From assembly GCA_036555705.1 (NCBI GenBank), contig DATBKT010000087.1, positions 197,488 to 261,487 on the forward strand: a stretch of 64,000 bases of DNA, written 5' to 3'. This document shows positions 16,608 through 25,812 of the stretch, one piece after another; the first letter of the stretch is position 1, and the number at the start of each line of letters is the position of its first letter. The stretch comes from JARBAU01 sp029237525 (GTDB taxonomy: Archaea > Thermoproteota > Nitrososphaeria > Nitrososphaerales > Nitrososphaeraceae). A program made the position numbers and the translations under genes. A model generated the notes under the pieces. It was not told where the DNA came from. It made no database searches and saw nothing but the letters and a program-made list of their open reading frames with translations.

Positions 16608-17156
16608 TTAAGCTCTCCACCATTCAAATCCGACATATATCACACTTTTATTGTTTAGATTTGGGATAGCGAGAATGAACTGCTTCTTAACGGTCGTAGC
16701 CAATCTTCCAGCAAGGACTAAACCAGTTGCATTGATGAGGTCCTTTCTCTTGTATACTTCTATCAGGTAAGGGGCATGATCAATACCAGGGCCATGTTCG
16801 TAAACCGCAAAATCGCAACCGAATTTGATACCAGGTGAAACAACGTATCCTCTATCACGGAGATCTTGAAAGACTTGGAATTTTCTGTCAAAATCTGAGT
16901 AAACCTTTCTGCAAATCGACTTTATTTTAATTGTCGATACTATTTGATGTGATCTAGACTTAACCATCAGTTCCTTATGCTGCATCAAATAATAGCTTTC
17001 AATTAGGTCTAATATGAGAGGGCTTTCGAATTCTATCCCTTTAGGTTTAGGAATGCCCATAGGCTTTCCATAATAGCCTTTGGAATACAGATTTCTTGAA
17101 GAATATATATCCCACACTACGATCCTGTTTTCGACAAGGTATCCTTCTGGTTTCAT
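16608..17156 (-). CDS. endA: tRNA-splicing endonuclease EndA
   Basis: This nuclease cuts bulge-helix-bulge motifs at exon-intron joints in archaeal tRNA, rRNA and some mRNA precursors. The 182 residues match the single-unit form: an N-terminal mixed domain (1-80) and the C-terminal catalytic domain with 'DLRDRGYVVSPGIKFGCDF'. The catalytic triad is visible as Tyr119 ('FAVYEHG'), His127 ('IDHAPYLIEV') and Lys157/158 ('TTVKKQF'). All are intact, so this is an active-type subunit and not the structural beta type. It stands alone, with its own upstream region of about 310 nt. It is relevant to the candidate intron in carB. Confidence 0.93.
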   Translation of the reverse strand: MKPEGYLVENRIVVWDIYSSRNLYSKGYYGKPMGIPKPKGIEFESPLILDLIESYYLMQHKELMVKSRSHQIVSTIKIKSICRKVYSDFDRKFQVFQDLRDRGYVVSPGIKFGCDFAVYEHGPGIDHAPYLIEVYKRKDLINATGLVLAGRLATTVKKQFILAIPNLNNKSVIYVGFEWWRA

Positions 17157-17468
17157 TTACTAATTACTACTTTGAAAATCCTAAGGGAATCAAAAAGTCC
17201 AGTCCAATGAATCTAGCAGGTTTCAAGATCCTGTCAATTCCATCGTTGATTTTAATACACACCTTTTGTTCTGCTTGGACTTCTTGTCCTTTATTTCGCA
17301 TTCATTTTGAATTAAGTGGCTTCGGTATTAAAATGCTTTTAAGCGCGCTTAGCGGCCGCCGGTTCTCAGTCTTGAAGACACTGAAGCAGTTTTGCGAATT
17401 AGCTCATCGAAACTAGAAATGATTACCCATAACAACTAGAACATCTATGCGCAGAAATTACAATAGAA
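17157..17468. other. Intergenic region with GC-rich hairpin patch
   Basis: This 312-nt gap separates hom and endA, both on the minus strand, and must hold the endA promoter. Around 17338-17385 there is an unusually GC-rich patch ('AAGCGCGCTT' palindrome followed by 'AGCGGCCGCC') and a stem-loop with TCAGTCTT/AAGAC..CTGA. It could be a terminator, a small RNA or a processing site. No plausible protein frame was seen. Confidence 0.35.
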
Positions 17469-18488
17469 TCAGAGCACGTCCTCGGCTATAGCTTCTCTAA
17501 TTTCGATTAGATCTCTGACTATAGAACTCGCAGTTTCCATTCCTCCAGCTCCTCGACCGATTATTGTCTTATCACCAGAGTATTCAGAGCAAAATGTAAC
17601 TGCATTTAGGGTACCATTGACGCAAATGGGGTCAACTTTTTTTATAATCGTAGGTTTCACTTCAAGGCGCTTATTATCGCAGCTTGCAATAAGTTTTACA
17701 GAATTCTTATTCATTGCGGCATTCTTAATGTCAGAAAGGTCAATACCGGTAATACCTTCCCTCTTGATATCTCTTATTGTTACTTTCAGCCCCATTATCC
17801 AATTAGCCATAATGGCTAGTTTAGATGCTGCGTCGTATCCATCTAAATCGAGAGAGGGACTGGCTTCTGCGTATCCTTTTGCTTTGGCATCGTTAAGAGC
17901 CTCATTAAATTTTAGGCCGTCCTCCATTTTTGATAATATATAATTAGTGGTGCCATTCAGAATTCCCCTAAATGAGATAATCCGTTCACCATTCAAGCAC
18001 CTTTTTGCAAATTCAAGGATTGGAGTCCCGCCACCCACAGTACCGCTAAATCTGAACTTGATATTGTTGTGATTAGCTAATTCAACAAGGGAAGGGAAGG
18101 CTAAAGCTAGCGGCCCCTTGTTTACAGTGATGATGTGCTTGCTGGACCGCATGCCAGATATAATATTCGCAAGACCTGGCTCAGCACTATCCAAATTCGT
18201 GGGCGTCATCTCTATGAGCAATTCTGCTTCGATGCCGTCTATGACATCTGCCAAACTTAACTGAGACTGACACTCGTCATAGGCTGCCACCGTTCCTTTA
18301 GATAGTTTTGCTTCCAACAATCGATCTAAATCGAGTCCGGCCTGGGAAATTGCACAACCTTTACTATCCAGACAAGCTACAATTTTGGGATTGATTCCAT
18401 ACAAGGTATACAAGTCGCTTGCACGAGATAGCAAAATCTTGGCAAGACTTTGTCCGACAACTCCAAATCCCACTAAGATAATGCGCAA
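17469..18488 (-). CDS. hom: Homoserine dehydrogenase
   Basis: This enzyme reduces aspartate semialdehyde to homoserine, the branch to threonine and methionine. The 339 residues start with the nucleotide-binding motif 'ILVGFGVVGQSLAKIL' and contain 'TVNKGPLALAF', 'FSGTVGGGTPILEF' and 'RGILNGTTNYILSKME'. The catalytic Lys region is 'AKAKGYAEASPSLDLDGYDAASKLAI'. It ends soon after 'GRGAGGMETASSIVRDL', so it lacks a C-terminal ACT domain, as usual for the short archaeal form. It is monocistronic as far as can be seen. Confidence 0.95.
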   Translation of the reverse strand: MRIILVGFGVVGQSLAKILLSRASDLYTLYGINPKIVACLDSKGCAISQAGLDLDRLLEAKLSKGTVAAYDECQSQLSLADVIDGIEAELLIEMTPTNLDSAEPGLANIISGMRSSKHIITVNKGPLALAFPSLVELANHNNIKFRFSGTVGGGTPILEFAKRCLNGERIISFRGILNGTTNYILSKMEDGLKFNEALNDAKAKGYAEASPSLDLDGYDAASKLAIMANWIMGLKVTIRDIKREGITGIDLSDIKNAAMNKNSVKLIASCDNKRLEVKPTIIKKVDPICVNGTLNAVTFCSEYSGDKTIIGRGAGGMETASSIVRDLIEIREAIAEDVL

Positions 18489-18740
18489 ATTAAGCTTTCA
18501 ATATCGTGCTGGCTTTAATATGTTTACAAGTATCTATTTAGTTAATTCTGAAGCTGCGGGTACCTTACTAATCAATTGGGCTTGTGCAAATAATTTCCCT
18601 ATACCGTCTAGTTCCTGCAATTTAGTACCTTTATATAAGAAATTGGTTTGATTAAAACTGGCTCAAAGTTTGACGTGTGAAAAATTCCAGAATCCATGCC
18701 TGCGAGAGTAACATGAGATAATGTCCAATTTTGTCTGGCT

Positions 18741-19529
18741 GTGGTTTATTTGATCGGTGAAATAGTAATAATGATCTTCATTGGAACGTTTGCAGGATTT
18801 ATAGGTTCCATGGTCGGTGTAGGAGGAGGGATAGTAATTTCACCCGCGTTGACTTTTATGGGTCTTATGCCTGCTCAGATTTCAAGTACTAGTCTGATTC
18901 CGGTATCATTTACTTCTCTTTCATCTACTATTGCATATTCAAGACAGCATAAGATAAACTATGGGGTAGGTGTAAGAATTGCTTCATTTGCGATACCCGG
19001 AGCTGCCATTGGAGCTGTGCTCTCTTCAAATTTGCCTTTGGGACAGTTCAAACTATACTTCGCAATTATATTGTTTCTCACTGGTGTGTACCTTTGGATT
19101 AGAAATAGAATTCGGAAAAAAAGTACGAATAATGAAGTAAGGAGCTTCAAAAATAAACGATCTAGAGAAATTATTTTGGCTTTTGGTGGTTTGGGTGCTG
19201 GAATAATCTCCAGCCTATTTGGAATCGGTGGCGGGATAATTTTTGTACCATTAATGCTATTAATTCTAGATTTAACTATGAGTACTGCAGCTGCTACGTC
19301 ACAACTTTCACTTTTGATCACATCTGCAGTTGGTAACGTTGTCCATATTTCACTAGGTCATCCGGAATATCTTCCCGCTATCTTCCTCTCGTTAGGTTCA
19401 GTCATAGGGGCTCAGATTGGTGCTAATCTATCGAAGCATGTGTCAGATACAATCTTGGTCAAGTTGTTTTCTATATCAGTAGTGGTGGTAGCCTTAAAGC
19501 TCTTTGTAGACAGCTTACCGTCATTGTAA
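18741..19529 (+). CDS. TauE/SafE-family membrane anion exporter
   Basis: This membrane protein has 262 residues and about seven to eight helices. The family repeat is seen twice: 'AGFIGSMVGVGGGIVISPAL' at residues 14-33 and 'AGIISSLFGIGGGIIFVPLM' near residue 142. Such proteins export sulfite, sulfoacetate or related organic anions, or import taurine-derived ions; the substrate here is unknown. Translation starts at GTG 18741. The gene is divergent from hom and shows no sulfur-metabolism partner next to it, although rhodaneses occur elsewhere in the window. Confidence 0.88.
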   Translation: MVYLIGEIVIMIFIGTFAGFIGSMVGVGGGIVISPALTFMGLMPAQISSTSLIPVSFTSLSSTIAYSRQHKINYGVGVRIASFAIPGAAIGAVLSSNLPLGQFKLYFAIILFLTGVYLWIRNRIRKKSTNNEVRSFKNKRSREIILAFGGLGAGIISSLFGIGGGIIFVPLMLLILDLTMSTAAATSQLSLLITSAVGNVVHISLGHPEYLPAIFLSLGSVIGAQIGANLSKHVSDTILVKLFSISVVVVALKLFVDSLPSL

Positions 19530-19880
19530 CTTAGTATACATATCCACCGGTCTTGAAAGGTAATCAGGTAGAAAGAGGTATTTATCTAACCAGTTATATT
19601 ATACAGCATACAGTTTATTGAATTGTTAACCATTCGATAATCGGAATCAGAGCATCTTAATATCCGACAAGATTAGACCATCATTGAATCATAAACAAGT
19701 TGAAATGTAAAATCAAAGATAAAAGATCAGAACTTTTCGGAATCAGCGGTTAAATAATATTACTATTGCCATAAATCATTCGAGAACTATAACTGAGTAA
19801 TTAGTGAAGTAACTTTAAGAAAACATAACAACACAACAACACAACAACACAACAACACAACAACACAACAACACAACACA
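19530..19880. other. Intergenic region with octamer repeat
   Basis: About 350 nt without a gene separate the TauE-like gene and a convergent small gene. It is AT-rich and mostly featureless up to 19826, where a perfect tandem repeat begins (separate entry). Confidence 0.4.
19827..19874 (+). repeat. Tandem repeat of AACAACAC, six copies
   Basis: Six exact copies of the 8-mer AACAACAC lie end to end, followed by a partial copy. The repeat contains only A and C on the plus strand. It ends 7 nt before the stop codon of the small minus-strand gene, so in that transcript it would be a G/T-rich 3' tail (GTGTTGTT repeats). Confidence 0.95.
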
Positions 19881-20027
19881 TCAAGATCTAGCGTCTGGAT
19901 TCTTAACCGGTTTCAGAGGTGGTGGGAGCTTTTCTAATTTATGACTAGGATTAGCAAGATAGTGTCTAGATGCACCTTCTCCACTTAAAACAATATTGCA
20001 ATTAACGCATTTATATCTTATAGCCAA
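19881..20027 (-). CDS. Small zinc-ribbon-like protein (48 aa)
   Basis: A short minus-strand frame starts with TTG 20027 and gives 48 residues beginning 'MAIRYKCVNCNIVLSGEG' (one C-x2-C pair) and then 'HYLANPSHKLEKLPPPLK'. The Pro-rich middle and ordered composition look like a genuine conserved small protein and not random sequence. With only one Cys pair a zinc site might need the His residues or a dimer. It lies 61 nt downstream of the aCPSF1 gene in the same direction and could share its transcript. No family name is known to me. Confidence 0.5.
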   Translation of the reverse strand: MAIRYKCVNCNIVLSGEGASRHYLANPSHKLEKLPPPLKPVKNPDARS

Positions 20028-20088
20028 CTTTTACCCAAATTATATAATGTAAACATGGCTAAAAAGGATACTGGGTGGCACAACAAAA

Positions 20089-22338
20089 TTACCGCAGTCT
20101 AATAATCTCTCTAACATCAGGCACCCCAGATCTTACTTTAAGTTTGTGATATACAGTACTGGCAATATTTTCAGACTTTGACTTTTCCCCATGGTTCACC
20201 AAAACCCTTTTTGGTTTTATCCTTGAAATGAAACTAATGATTTGATTGAAATCACTATGACCGCTGAATCCGTCGATTTTCTGTGTGGAGCACCTTACTG
20301 GGACAACCTTCATCTTTCCATTTTTGTCCAGCATACTTATCTCGTTCATTACACCATCTATCACTCTCCTGCCGAGGGTCCCGTTTATTTGGTATGAAAC
20401 AAAGATTATCTTGTTATTCGCATCTGGCGCAATCTGCTTAAAATATTCAACCGATGGCCCACCTTCAAGCATTCCCGAAGTTGCCATGATGATAGAAGGA
20501 TTCTCATCATTGAATATGTCCTCCCTTTTCCTTGTTCCGTTTACTATAGTAAAATACTCTGACTGAAAAGGATTGACACCTTCAGTTACAGATTTTCGCA
20601 CATTGTAGCCCAAATAATGTGCATAAGACATATGGATTGCACTAGCTTCAGAAATCATTCCTTCAATATAAATCGGAGATTCTAGTAAACGTCCTTCTTT
20701 CATTTCACGATCCATAACCAGCATTATCTCCTGTGCTCTCCCTACTGCCGGAACTGGTATCAGAACTTTCCCGCCTCTGCTAAGTGTTTCGTTGACACTC
20801 TGTGTAAAACTACTGTAGACCAATGACTGTTCAGGCATAACGTCTACAGAATTTCCATATGTGCTTTCAGTGATGAGAGTTTCAACTCTAGGATAAATAG
20901 AAAGGGCATTATCCAAAAGCTGGGTTCTAGCATATTTGTAATCTCCCGAATACAAAATGTTATGTGCGCCAGAAATATTAAGATGGACCGTAGCGCTACC
21001 CATGATATGACCAGCATTATTCAAAGTAACAGTAACATCCGGCGAAATGTCTGTCGGCTTGCCATATGGTAATGTTATACATCTTTTAATGACTTCATTC
21101 ACATCTCTTGCCTCATAAGGAAGGTAGGTCCCGTTATTATTTGCAATTTTTATCGAATCCATCTGTAACAGAGTCATTAAAGGTAACGTTGGTTCTGTAC
21201 AATAAACTGGGCCCTTGTAACCATATTTGAAAAGTGCAGGCAAAAATCCTTGGTGATCAATATGTGCGTGACTAATTATTACTGCGTCAAGATCATCTAA
21301 ATTGAAGCTGAACCAGTCAACACGCGGATAAGCATTCAAGGCTATATCCTCGCCAGGATTAATTCCACAATCCAGCATAATTTTGCTCTCTGGAGTTACT
21401 ACCACAAAGCAAGATCTTCCAACCTGTTTGACACCACCTAAGCAATACAGCATCACCTCATGTTTGCTTAAACTATAATTTGACTGACTTGGCGGGCTTG
21501 TCCGAATGTGTGAATTCGAACTATCATATTGGTTTTGTGAAGCTATTTCGCTGTCTCGGTCTAAAGTGGCAGAATTCTCTACAAGGTTTGATACTGCCCT
21601 AGTTGATTCAATATTTTTTATAACAGACGAACTTGCTATCAGCGGTTTTCTGAAAATCCTAGTTCCAACGCGTTGATAAAATGCGGTTCTTTCTTTGGCT
21701 GACCCCTTAAGCATCGAATGTATCAATGTTATACTGTTGGAAGGAATATGCGGTGACTGTCTCGTGTGGGCAATCCATCCCGTAGTTTCGGCTATACTAA
21801 CAACTAAGTTTGGATCTACGACTTTGGGCCGATTCAATTCCAATATAACTTCACCTGTCGCATCATCACAAAAAATCGCTGAAAGTACTACGTCCTTCGG
21901 AAGCTGTTTTGAAATTCTAATTCTGGCCTCATCTTCGTTAATTCTAATGGACGGGTCAGTTCTCACAACGATCCTCTTTTTTAATGACTTGGATAATGAG
22001 GATAAATGCATGGTTAACTCGGTGAGTGAGAATCTAGGATTCTTGGTGTAAACTGCAATGCTAGGTCCTTCGAATCTTGCCCCTGTAATCTTTGCCTCTA
22101 ACGGTACCGATTCTGCTACCACTGCCCACAGTGAATCCTGGTCATTGGAAGAAACTTTCATCTGCCCATTTATGCCATTAGACGTTTCTTTTGATTGTCC
22201 ATTATCTATCATGACTAGTGAATTCTCGGCCTGAATATTACTATCCAAGACACTCCTATTTCTCTTCATTCTGCTCTTGTTCTTGGTTTGAGCATCTCTT
22301 TCTCCTTTAACTGATTTGTTGCTATTCTCTCTTCGCAC
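20089..22338 (-). CDS. aCPSF1/FttA: KH-domain beta-CASP ribonuclease, transcription terminator
   Basis: This is the archaeal homologue of the eukaryotic cleavage and polyadenylation nuclease CPSF73. In archaea it cleaves nascent RNA at U-rich sites and terminates transcription. Domains: two N-terminal KH folds (about residues 70-190), then the metallo-beta-lactamase core with 'LDCGINPGED' and the zinc motif 'SHAHIDHQG'. The beta-CASP insert has 'TSGMLEGGPS', and the C-terminal part has 'FSGHSDFNQI' and 'VLVNHGEKSKSE'. At 749 residues it is about 100 longer than usual; the extra part is a charged, Asn/Ser-rich N-terminal stretch, and a later start is possible. No operon partner except possibly the small gene behind it. 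Confidence 0.93.
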   Translation of the reverse strand: MRRENSNKSVKGERDAQTKNKSRMKRNRSVLDSNIQAENSLVMIDNGQSKETSNGINGQMKVSSNDQDSLWAVVAESVPLEAKITGARFEGPSIAVYTKNPRFSLTELTMHLSSLSKSLKKRIVVRTDPSIRINEDEARIRISKQLPKDVVLSAIFCDDATGEVILELNRPKVVDPNLVVSIAETTGWIAHTRQSPHIPSNSITLIHSMLKGSAKERTAFYQRVGTRIFRKPLIASSSVIKNIESTRAVSNLVENSATLDRDSEIASQNQYDSSNSHIRTSPPSQSNYSLSKHEVMLYCLGGVKQVGRSCFVVVTPESKIMLDCGINPGEDIALNAYPRVDWFSFNLDDLDAVIISHAHIDHQGFLPALFKYGYKGPVYCTEPTLPLMTLLQMDSIKIANNNGTYLPYEARDVNEVIKRCITLPYGKPTDISPDVTVTLNNAGHIMGSATVHLNISGAHNILYSGDYKYARTQLLDNALSIYPRVETLITESTYGNSVDVMPEQSLVYSSFTQSVNETLSRGGKVLIPVPAVGRAQEIMLVMDREMKEGRLLESPIYIEGMISEASAIHMSYAHYLGYNVRKSVTEGVNPFQSEYFTIVNGTRKREDIFNDENPSIIMATSGMLEGGPSVEYFKQIAPDANNKIIFVSYQINGTLGRRVIDGVMNEISMLDKNGKMKVVPVRCSTQKIDGFSGHSDFNQIISFISRIKPKRVLVNHGEKSKSENIASTVYHKLKVRSGVPDVREIIRLR

Positions 22339-22915
22339 AATTATTCTACTTCTGGCAACCGCGGCAAACTATATTCATAACTTTGCATATAATCGGTTAG
22401 CAAAGCCAAATAATTTCACATTAATAATTTTCCGCAAAAAGCCATTTAACATCTGGCTTAATCATTAATAAATATTACTGCAGTCATTAAACTAAGATTA
22501 TATATTCGTCAAAATAAGCTAATAGAATAGTGGTGAATCTATTCCCGTTACCGATCAAACTACAGATATAGGTTCGCAATACTCGCCTATAGATTATGAA
22601 CTTGAACTCGTCCCGAAATCTTGAAGTAGCTATTCTAATAAGACGTACGCCCACGATCGAATTCACTAAATTTCGAATTATACACCAGCTAAGTCATTGT
22701 CACCGAGAGCATATTTCAGATGAAACTGAACTTTGTTGAGGATATTTGCAGTACCAGGCTTGATGCGAGGAAACAATTCAAGCATAATTTTCTGGTATTT
22801 GTGTAAAGCTTCGATTGTTATTTCTAGTTTTGATTATCACAAGTTATAGAAATACTTGACAAATTTTGAGCCGAAGTCTTGGCTAGCTCAAATAGTTGAT
22901 ATTCTTTCGAATCCT
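22339..22915. other. Intergenic region with one possible tiny gene
   Basis: About 577 nt lie between the ArsR-type regulator and aCPSF1 (both minus strand). The right part holds a protein-like minus-strand frame (separate entry). The left part, 22339-22640, is AT-rich, contains the aCPSF1 promoter and shows nothing else. A 51-codon plus-strand frame at 22597 overlaps the minus-strand one; at most one of the two is real. Confidence 0.35.
22678..22785 (-). CDS. Possible tiny protein (35-48 aa), start unclear
   Basis: The minus-strand frame reads 'IEALHKYQKIMLELFPRIKP' and continues with 'ANILNKVQFHLKYALGDNDL' to a stop at 22678, which looks like a helical coding sequence. The only ATG (22785) is inside this stretch. 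Upstream to the in-frame stop there is no ATG, GTG or TTG, yet a TATA-like 'TCTATAAC' lies at 22850-22843, about 25 nt before an in-frame ATA at 22821. It may be a leaderless gene with an unusual start, or the ATG-started part only. No family recognised. Confidence 0.35.
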   Translation of the reverse strand: MLELFPRIKPGTANILNKVQFHLKYALGDNDLAGV

Positions 22916-23773
22916 CTAGACTTCCTTAAGTCTCTTTTCATCAAAAGATTTGGAATTGTACCAGTTGTACCTGTAGAAATCAAGACACCATTCATGAAAT
23001 AGTCCATCTGAATCACCACCAGATGGTTGATCGGAGAATAAAGAATTCATGTCTGTAATTCCTTTAGCGTTTGGAAAGAGTACTGTTGCATGTCTTTCAT
23101 TCAGAACAACAGCTGTTGTGATCTTGTCAATCATTCTTCTTTCTGCAATTCCACTTTTCAATAATTCATGAAATCCAGCAGCTTTGAGCAAATCAAACCC
23201 CTTTTTAGGAATCACAGCATTTTGAGGAAGAATATAGCTGAATTTGATGCCGTCTTTCTTTATCTTAGAGATCACCGTCTCAATAAGTTCGAAGGGTATT
23301 TGAGGCAACATAGCGTATATATATTCTGTAGAGCTGTCGTATAGCTTCTTCCAGAGTTCGAGTACTGCGACAAATCCATTGACGTATTCTGAATCATCTA
23401 AAGACCCAATTCTCTGGACAAATTTCATAGGTAAGTCACTTAGAATGTGCTCCGAAAAATATGATCTATTTCTAGAAAGGAAACCAAAAGTTGAGATATT
23501 TTTGATTATGATATTTCCGAATGTAGTCAGGAAGAATGACCCACTAGAATCCTTATCAATAATTCCAGCTTCCGACAACCTATTAACATTTCTGTGAACT
23601 TCCTGCATAGTAACATTTAGATCTCTTGCAATTTGTGCAAGTCGCAAGCTATCTTGGTTTAGCTTGAAAAGGATTGCTAACCGTTGCTCGCTCGCTAACT
23701 CAAAAAAAATGCGTTCTGTATGCTCCAAGTAACTTTCTTCAGGATTTCCATTATTGTCTGAATTAGAATTCAA
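22916..23773 (-). CDS. ArsR/winged-helix type transcription regulator
   Basis: The 285-residue protein has an N-terminal winged helix: 'ERIFFELASEQRLAILFKLN', 'LRLAQIARDLNVTMQEVHRN', then the wing 'LSEAGIIDKDSSGSFFLTTFG' (about residues 20-90). The C-terminal 190 residues resemble the effector domain of archaeal TrmB/methanogenesis-regulator-like proteins ('YAMLPQIPFELIETVISKI', 'RHATVLFPNAKG'). No metal-binding Cys motif is seen, so it is probably not a metal sensor. It stands alone on the minus strand; the regulon cannot be inferred. Confidence 0.8.
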   Translation of the reverse strand: MNSNSDNNGNPEESYLEHTERIFFELASEQRLAILFKLNQDSLRLAQIARDLNVTMQEVHRNVNRLSEAGIIDKDSSGSFFLTTFGNIIIKNISTFGFLSRNRSYFSEHILSDLPMKFVQRIGSLDDSEYVNGFVAVLELWKKLYDSSTEYIYAMLPQIPFELIETVISKIKKDGIKFSYILPQNAVIPKKGFDLLKAAGFHELLKSGIAERRMIDKITTAVVLNERHATVLFPNAKGITDMNSLFSDQPSGGDSDGLFHEWCLDFYRYNWYNSKSFDEKRLKEV

Positions 23774-23928
23774 TTTACACGACTATGGGAATCCTAGAGA
23801 ATTATACTTTTTGTTGCTATTGTAGCTTCATTATTAAAAACCATATACAACTGACTTTACTTGTCTATTCAAGTCAATCCCATGTCTATCACGGTTGAGA
23901 TTACGTCGCAATGTCAATAATTATTCAA

Positions 23929-25398
23929 TTAATAATAATCTAGTCCGCTATTTTCTTTCCATAAGTGTATTCGCTGATGTAGCCAAGGAAAGAAATTTAC
24001 ATCGCCTTTCTCAAATTCTGTTTTTAAGATTCGTATGATCTTCTTTGATACTTTACCCGGCTCCCCGTATAGGTGCTTCTTGTTCTTTAACTCTATACCT
24101 AATCCTTCCCTTCGATCATAGGCATGAGTCACAAAAGCTGAAATCAATTCTTTACTTACGGGTGGAATTAAGACGTTGCTTCTTGCGTCAAATACAGTTT
24201 CAGGACGATCTGTATTGAGCCTAACCGTCAATGACATAACATTATCAAAATAAAGCAATTCTTCTTGCATAGATCCAGAATCTGTCATTTCAGCCCAACA
24301 ATGACCACTATCTAAGAACTCTATAACGTGAGCATACTCCTTCCATAATGGAGAAATAATAAATCTTTTAGGGTAATTGTCCGCGAGTTTCTGCAAGTAT
24401 CCCTCTAAGTTAAGTGATTTAATTGTGGCTTCAGTTGCATTCAGCATTATAAAAATAATCCGCTGTTTACCCTGCCTTACCAAATCCCCTATCGAATGAA
24501 GTATAGAAGTAAACCTGCGCCTAGTCAGATTCTCTCGTCTATGTATATCAACTCGAAGCCATTCGTCTGATTCCAAAGCAGGAAAAAGATCAAATATTCT
24601 GCGTGATGTTTTTTGTTTTCTCTTCATGTTTATTGCATCCACAACTGAGTTTCCTACTGTGTGGATATACTCGGCCGGGTACCCCTCTCTAATAAGATTG
24701 TCTTTGTTAAGAGAAGTTGGCGCAAAAAAATATTGTGTCCCTGCTGAACAGATCCATGTATCTATTTGTTCAGGAAATGGCTCATCTCGTGCTATGAACC
24801 AATCTCCATAGAGTTGAGAGGCAACAAATCTCTCTATCGCACCACTGTTCGGTTCTTTTAATCGAGTTACATTTTTCATTACTGTTGGACTCATTGATCT
24901 TAGACCAGCTTCATTTTGAGCTACTTTTTGTCCCACGCCGAACACCCACGCAAGTGGAGCTATACCTGCAACTATAGTATCTCCATGTACTACTGGTAGA
25001 ACTCGGATATCATTTCCGTATTTTCTTTTACAATATCTCCCAAATGTACCAAATTTTACTATCAGTTCACTTGCTTTTTCCATTAAATCTCCACGAATCT
25101 GAAGATTGCAACCTACATGGTCCTGAATTTCAAATTCGCTGATACCGTATCCAAGGAGCTTATCAAAATGCTGTCCAGTATTTATAACAAACATCGGAAT
25201 TTGAGATCTAGCGGCCTCTAGGATAAGTGGAGCCTGTTTGTAGAAGTCAGGTTTGGTCCCTATCACAATGGACAATATAGGCCTTTTATCACCGGAGCTT
25301 GAATTGAATACCTTTTCCAACACTGATTTATTTAGCTTTACTGGCATGATCTTCCTATCAAAATGAATTTCATTAGCTATTTCTGTCAATTTTCGCAT
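23929..25398 (-). CDS. wecB: UDP-N-acetylglucosamine 2-epimerase-like enzyme
   Basis: This GT-B-fold enzyme is of the kind that interconverts UDP-GlcNAc and UDP-ManNAc for surface glycans. Recognisable blocks are 'FVINTGQHFDKLL' (about residue 70), 'VVHGDTIVAG', 'AQNEAGLRS' (usually AHVEAGLRS), 'RRENLTRRRFTSIL' and 'MTDSGSMQEELLYF'. At 489 residues it is about 100 longer than bacterial WecB, with an N-terminal extension and a longer C-terminus. The Val-to-Asn change in the AHVEAG motif is notable, so substrate specificity may differ. No glycan gene cluster adjoins it, although a GT4 glycosyltransferase lies at 57 kb. Confidence 0.82.
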   Translation of the reverse strand: MRKLTEIANEIHFDRKIMPVKLNKSVLEKVFNSSSGDKRPILSIVIGTKPDFYKQAPLILEAARSQIPMFVINTGQHFDKLLGYGISEFEIQDHVGCNLQIRGDLMEKASELIVKFGTFGRYCKRKYGNDIRVLPVVHGDTIVAGIAPLAWVFGVGQKVAQNEAGLRSMSPTVMKNVTRLKEPNSGAIERFVASQLYGDWFIARDEPFPEQIDTWICSAGTQYFFAPTSLNKDNLIREGYPAEYIHTVGNSVVDAINMKRKQKTSRRIFDLFPALESDEWLRVDIHRRENLTRRRFTSILHSIGDLVRQGKQRIIFIMLNATEATIKSLNLEGYLQKLADNYPKRFIISPLWKEYAHVIEFLDSGHCWAEMTDSGSMQEELLYFDNVMSLTVRLNTDRPETVFDARSNVLIPPVSKELISAFVTHAYDRREGLGIELKNKKHLYGEPGKVSKKIIRILKTEFEKGDVNFFPWLHQRIHLWKENSGLDYY

Positions 25399-25812
25399 TA
25401 TGTGTATGCCTCTAATGGTATGAATGGCAAAATATCATAGAATCTAATAGTTGGTGACATGAGAATTGGAAAGAAAGGCAATGGTGATCATAATTTATTT
25501 GTTTAAAACATTCAACCTCTGGTCTAATAGTACATTTAAAACGTTCCTATTTCGAGAATGAACTATATCTGCACAGATTTTCTAAAAGCAAAATAATTAT
25601 TAGTACATACTTCGAAAATTCGGAATCCACGGGCTAATGTGAAATACAGAAAGCCATTAGCCCGTAGGGATATTCAACTAGATTATCCTATGGAGTAAGA
25701 GTTCGTCGAAACCTCCTATTAAAAGATGTGTATGTTTATGTGCTATCTTTATATCCTAACTTTCTGTGTAATCATTTTTCTAGATCCATTTGACTGTAGA
25801 TTTTATCGCGAA
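25399..25812. other. Intergenic region with a perfect 11-bp inverted repeat
   Basis: A gap of 414 nt lies between the epimerase start and the protease end. Apart from the inverted repeat at 25629-25665 (own entry) it is AT-rich and shows no coding frame. The epimerase promoter must lie at its left end. Confidence 0.4.
25629..25665. repeat. Perfect 11-bp inverted repeat / hairpin
   Basis: ACGGGCTAATG at 25629-25639 is the exact reverse complement of CATTAGCCCGT at 25655-25665, with a 15-nt spacer. As RNA it would form a stable stem-loop. It lies 150 nt downstream of the neighbouring promoter region and upstream of the protease gene end. No U-tract follows on either strand, so a simple terminator is not obvious. 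Confidence 0.85.

Noticed and set aside
17096..17416. 106-codon plus-strand frame overlapping endA start
   Set aside because: Overlaps a certain gene and has no recognisable features.
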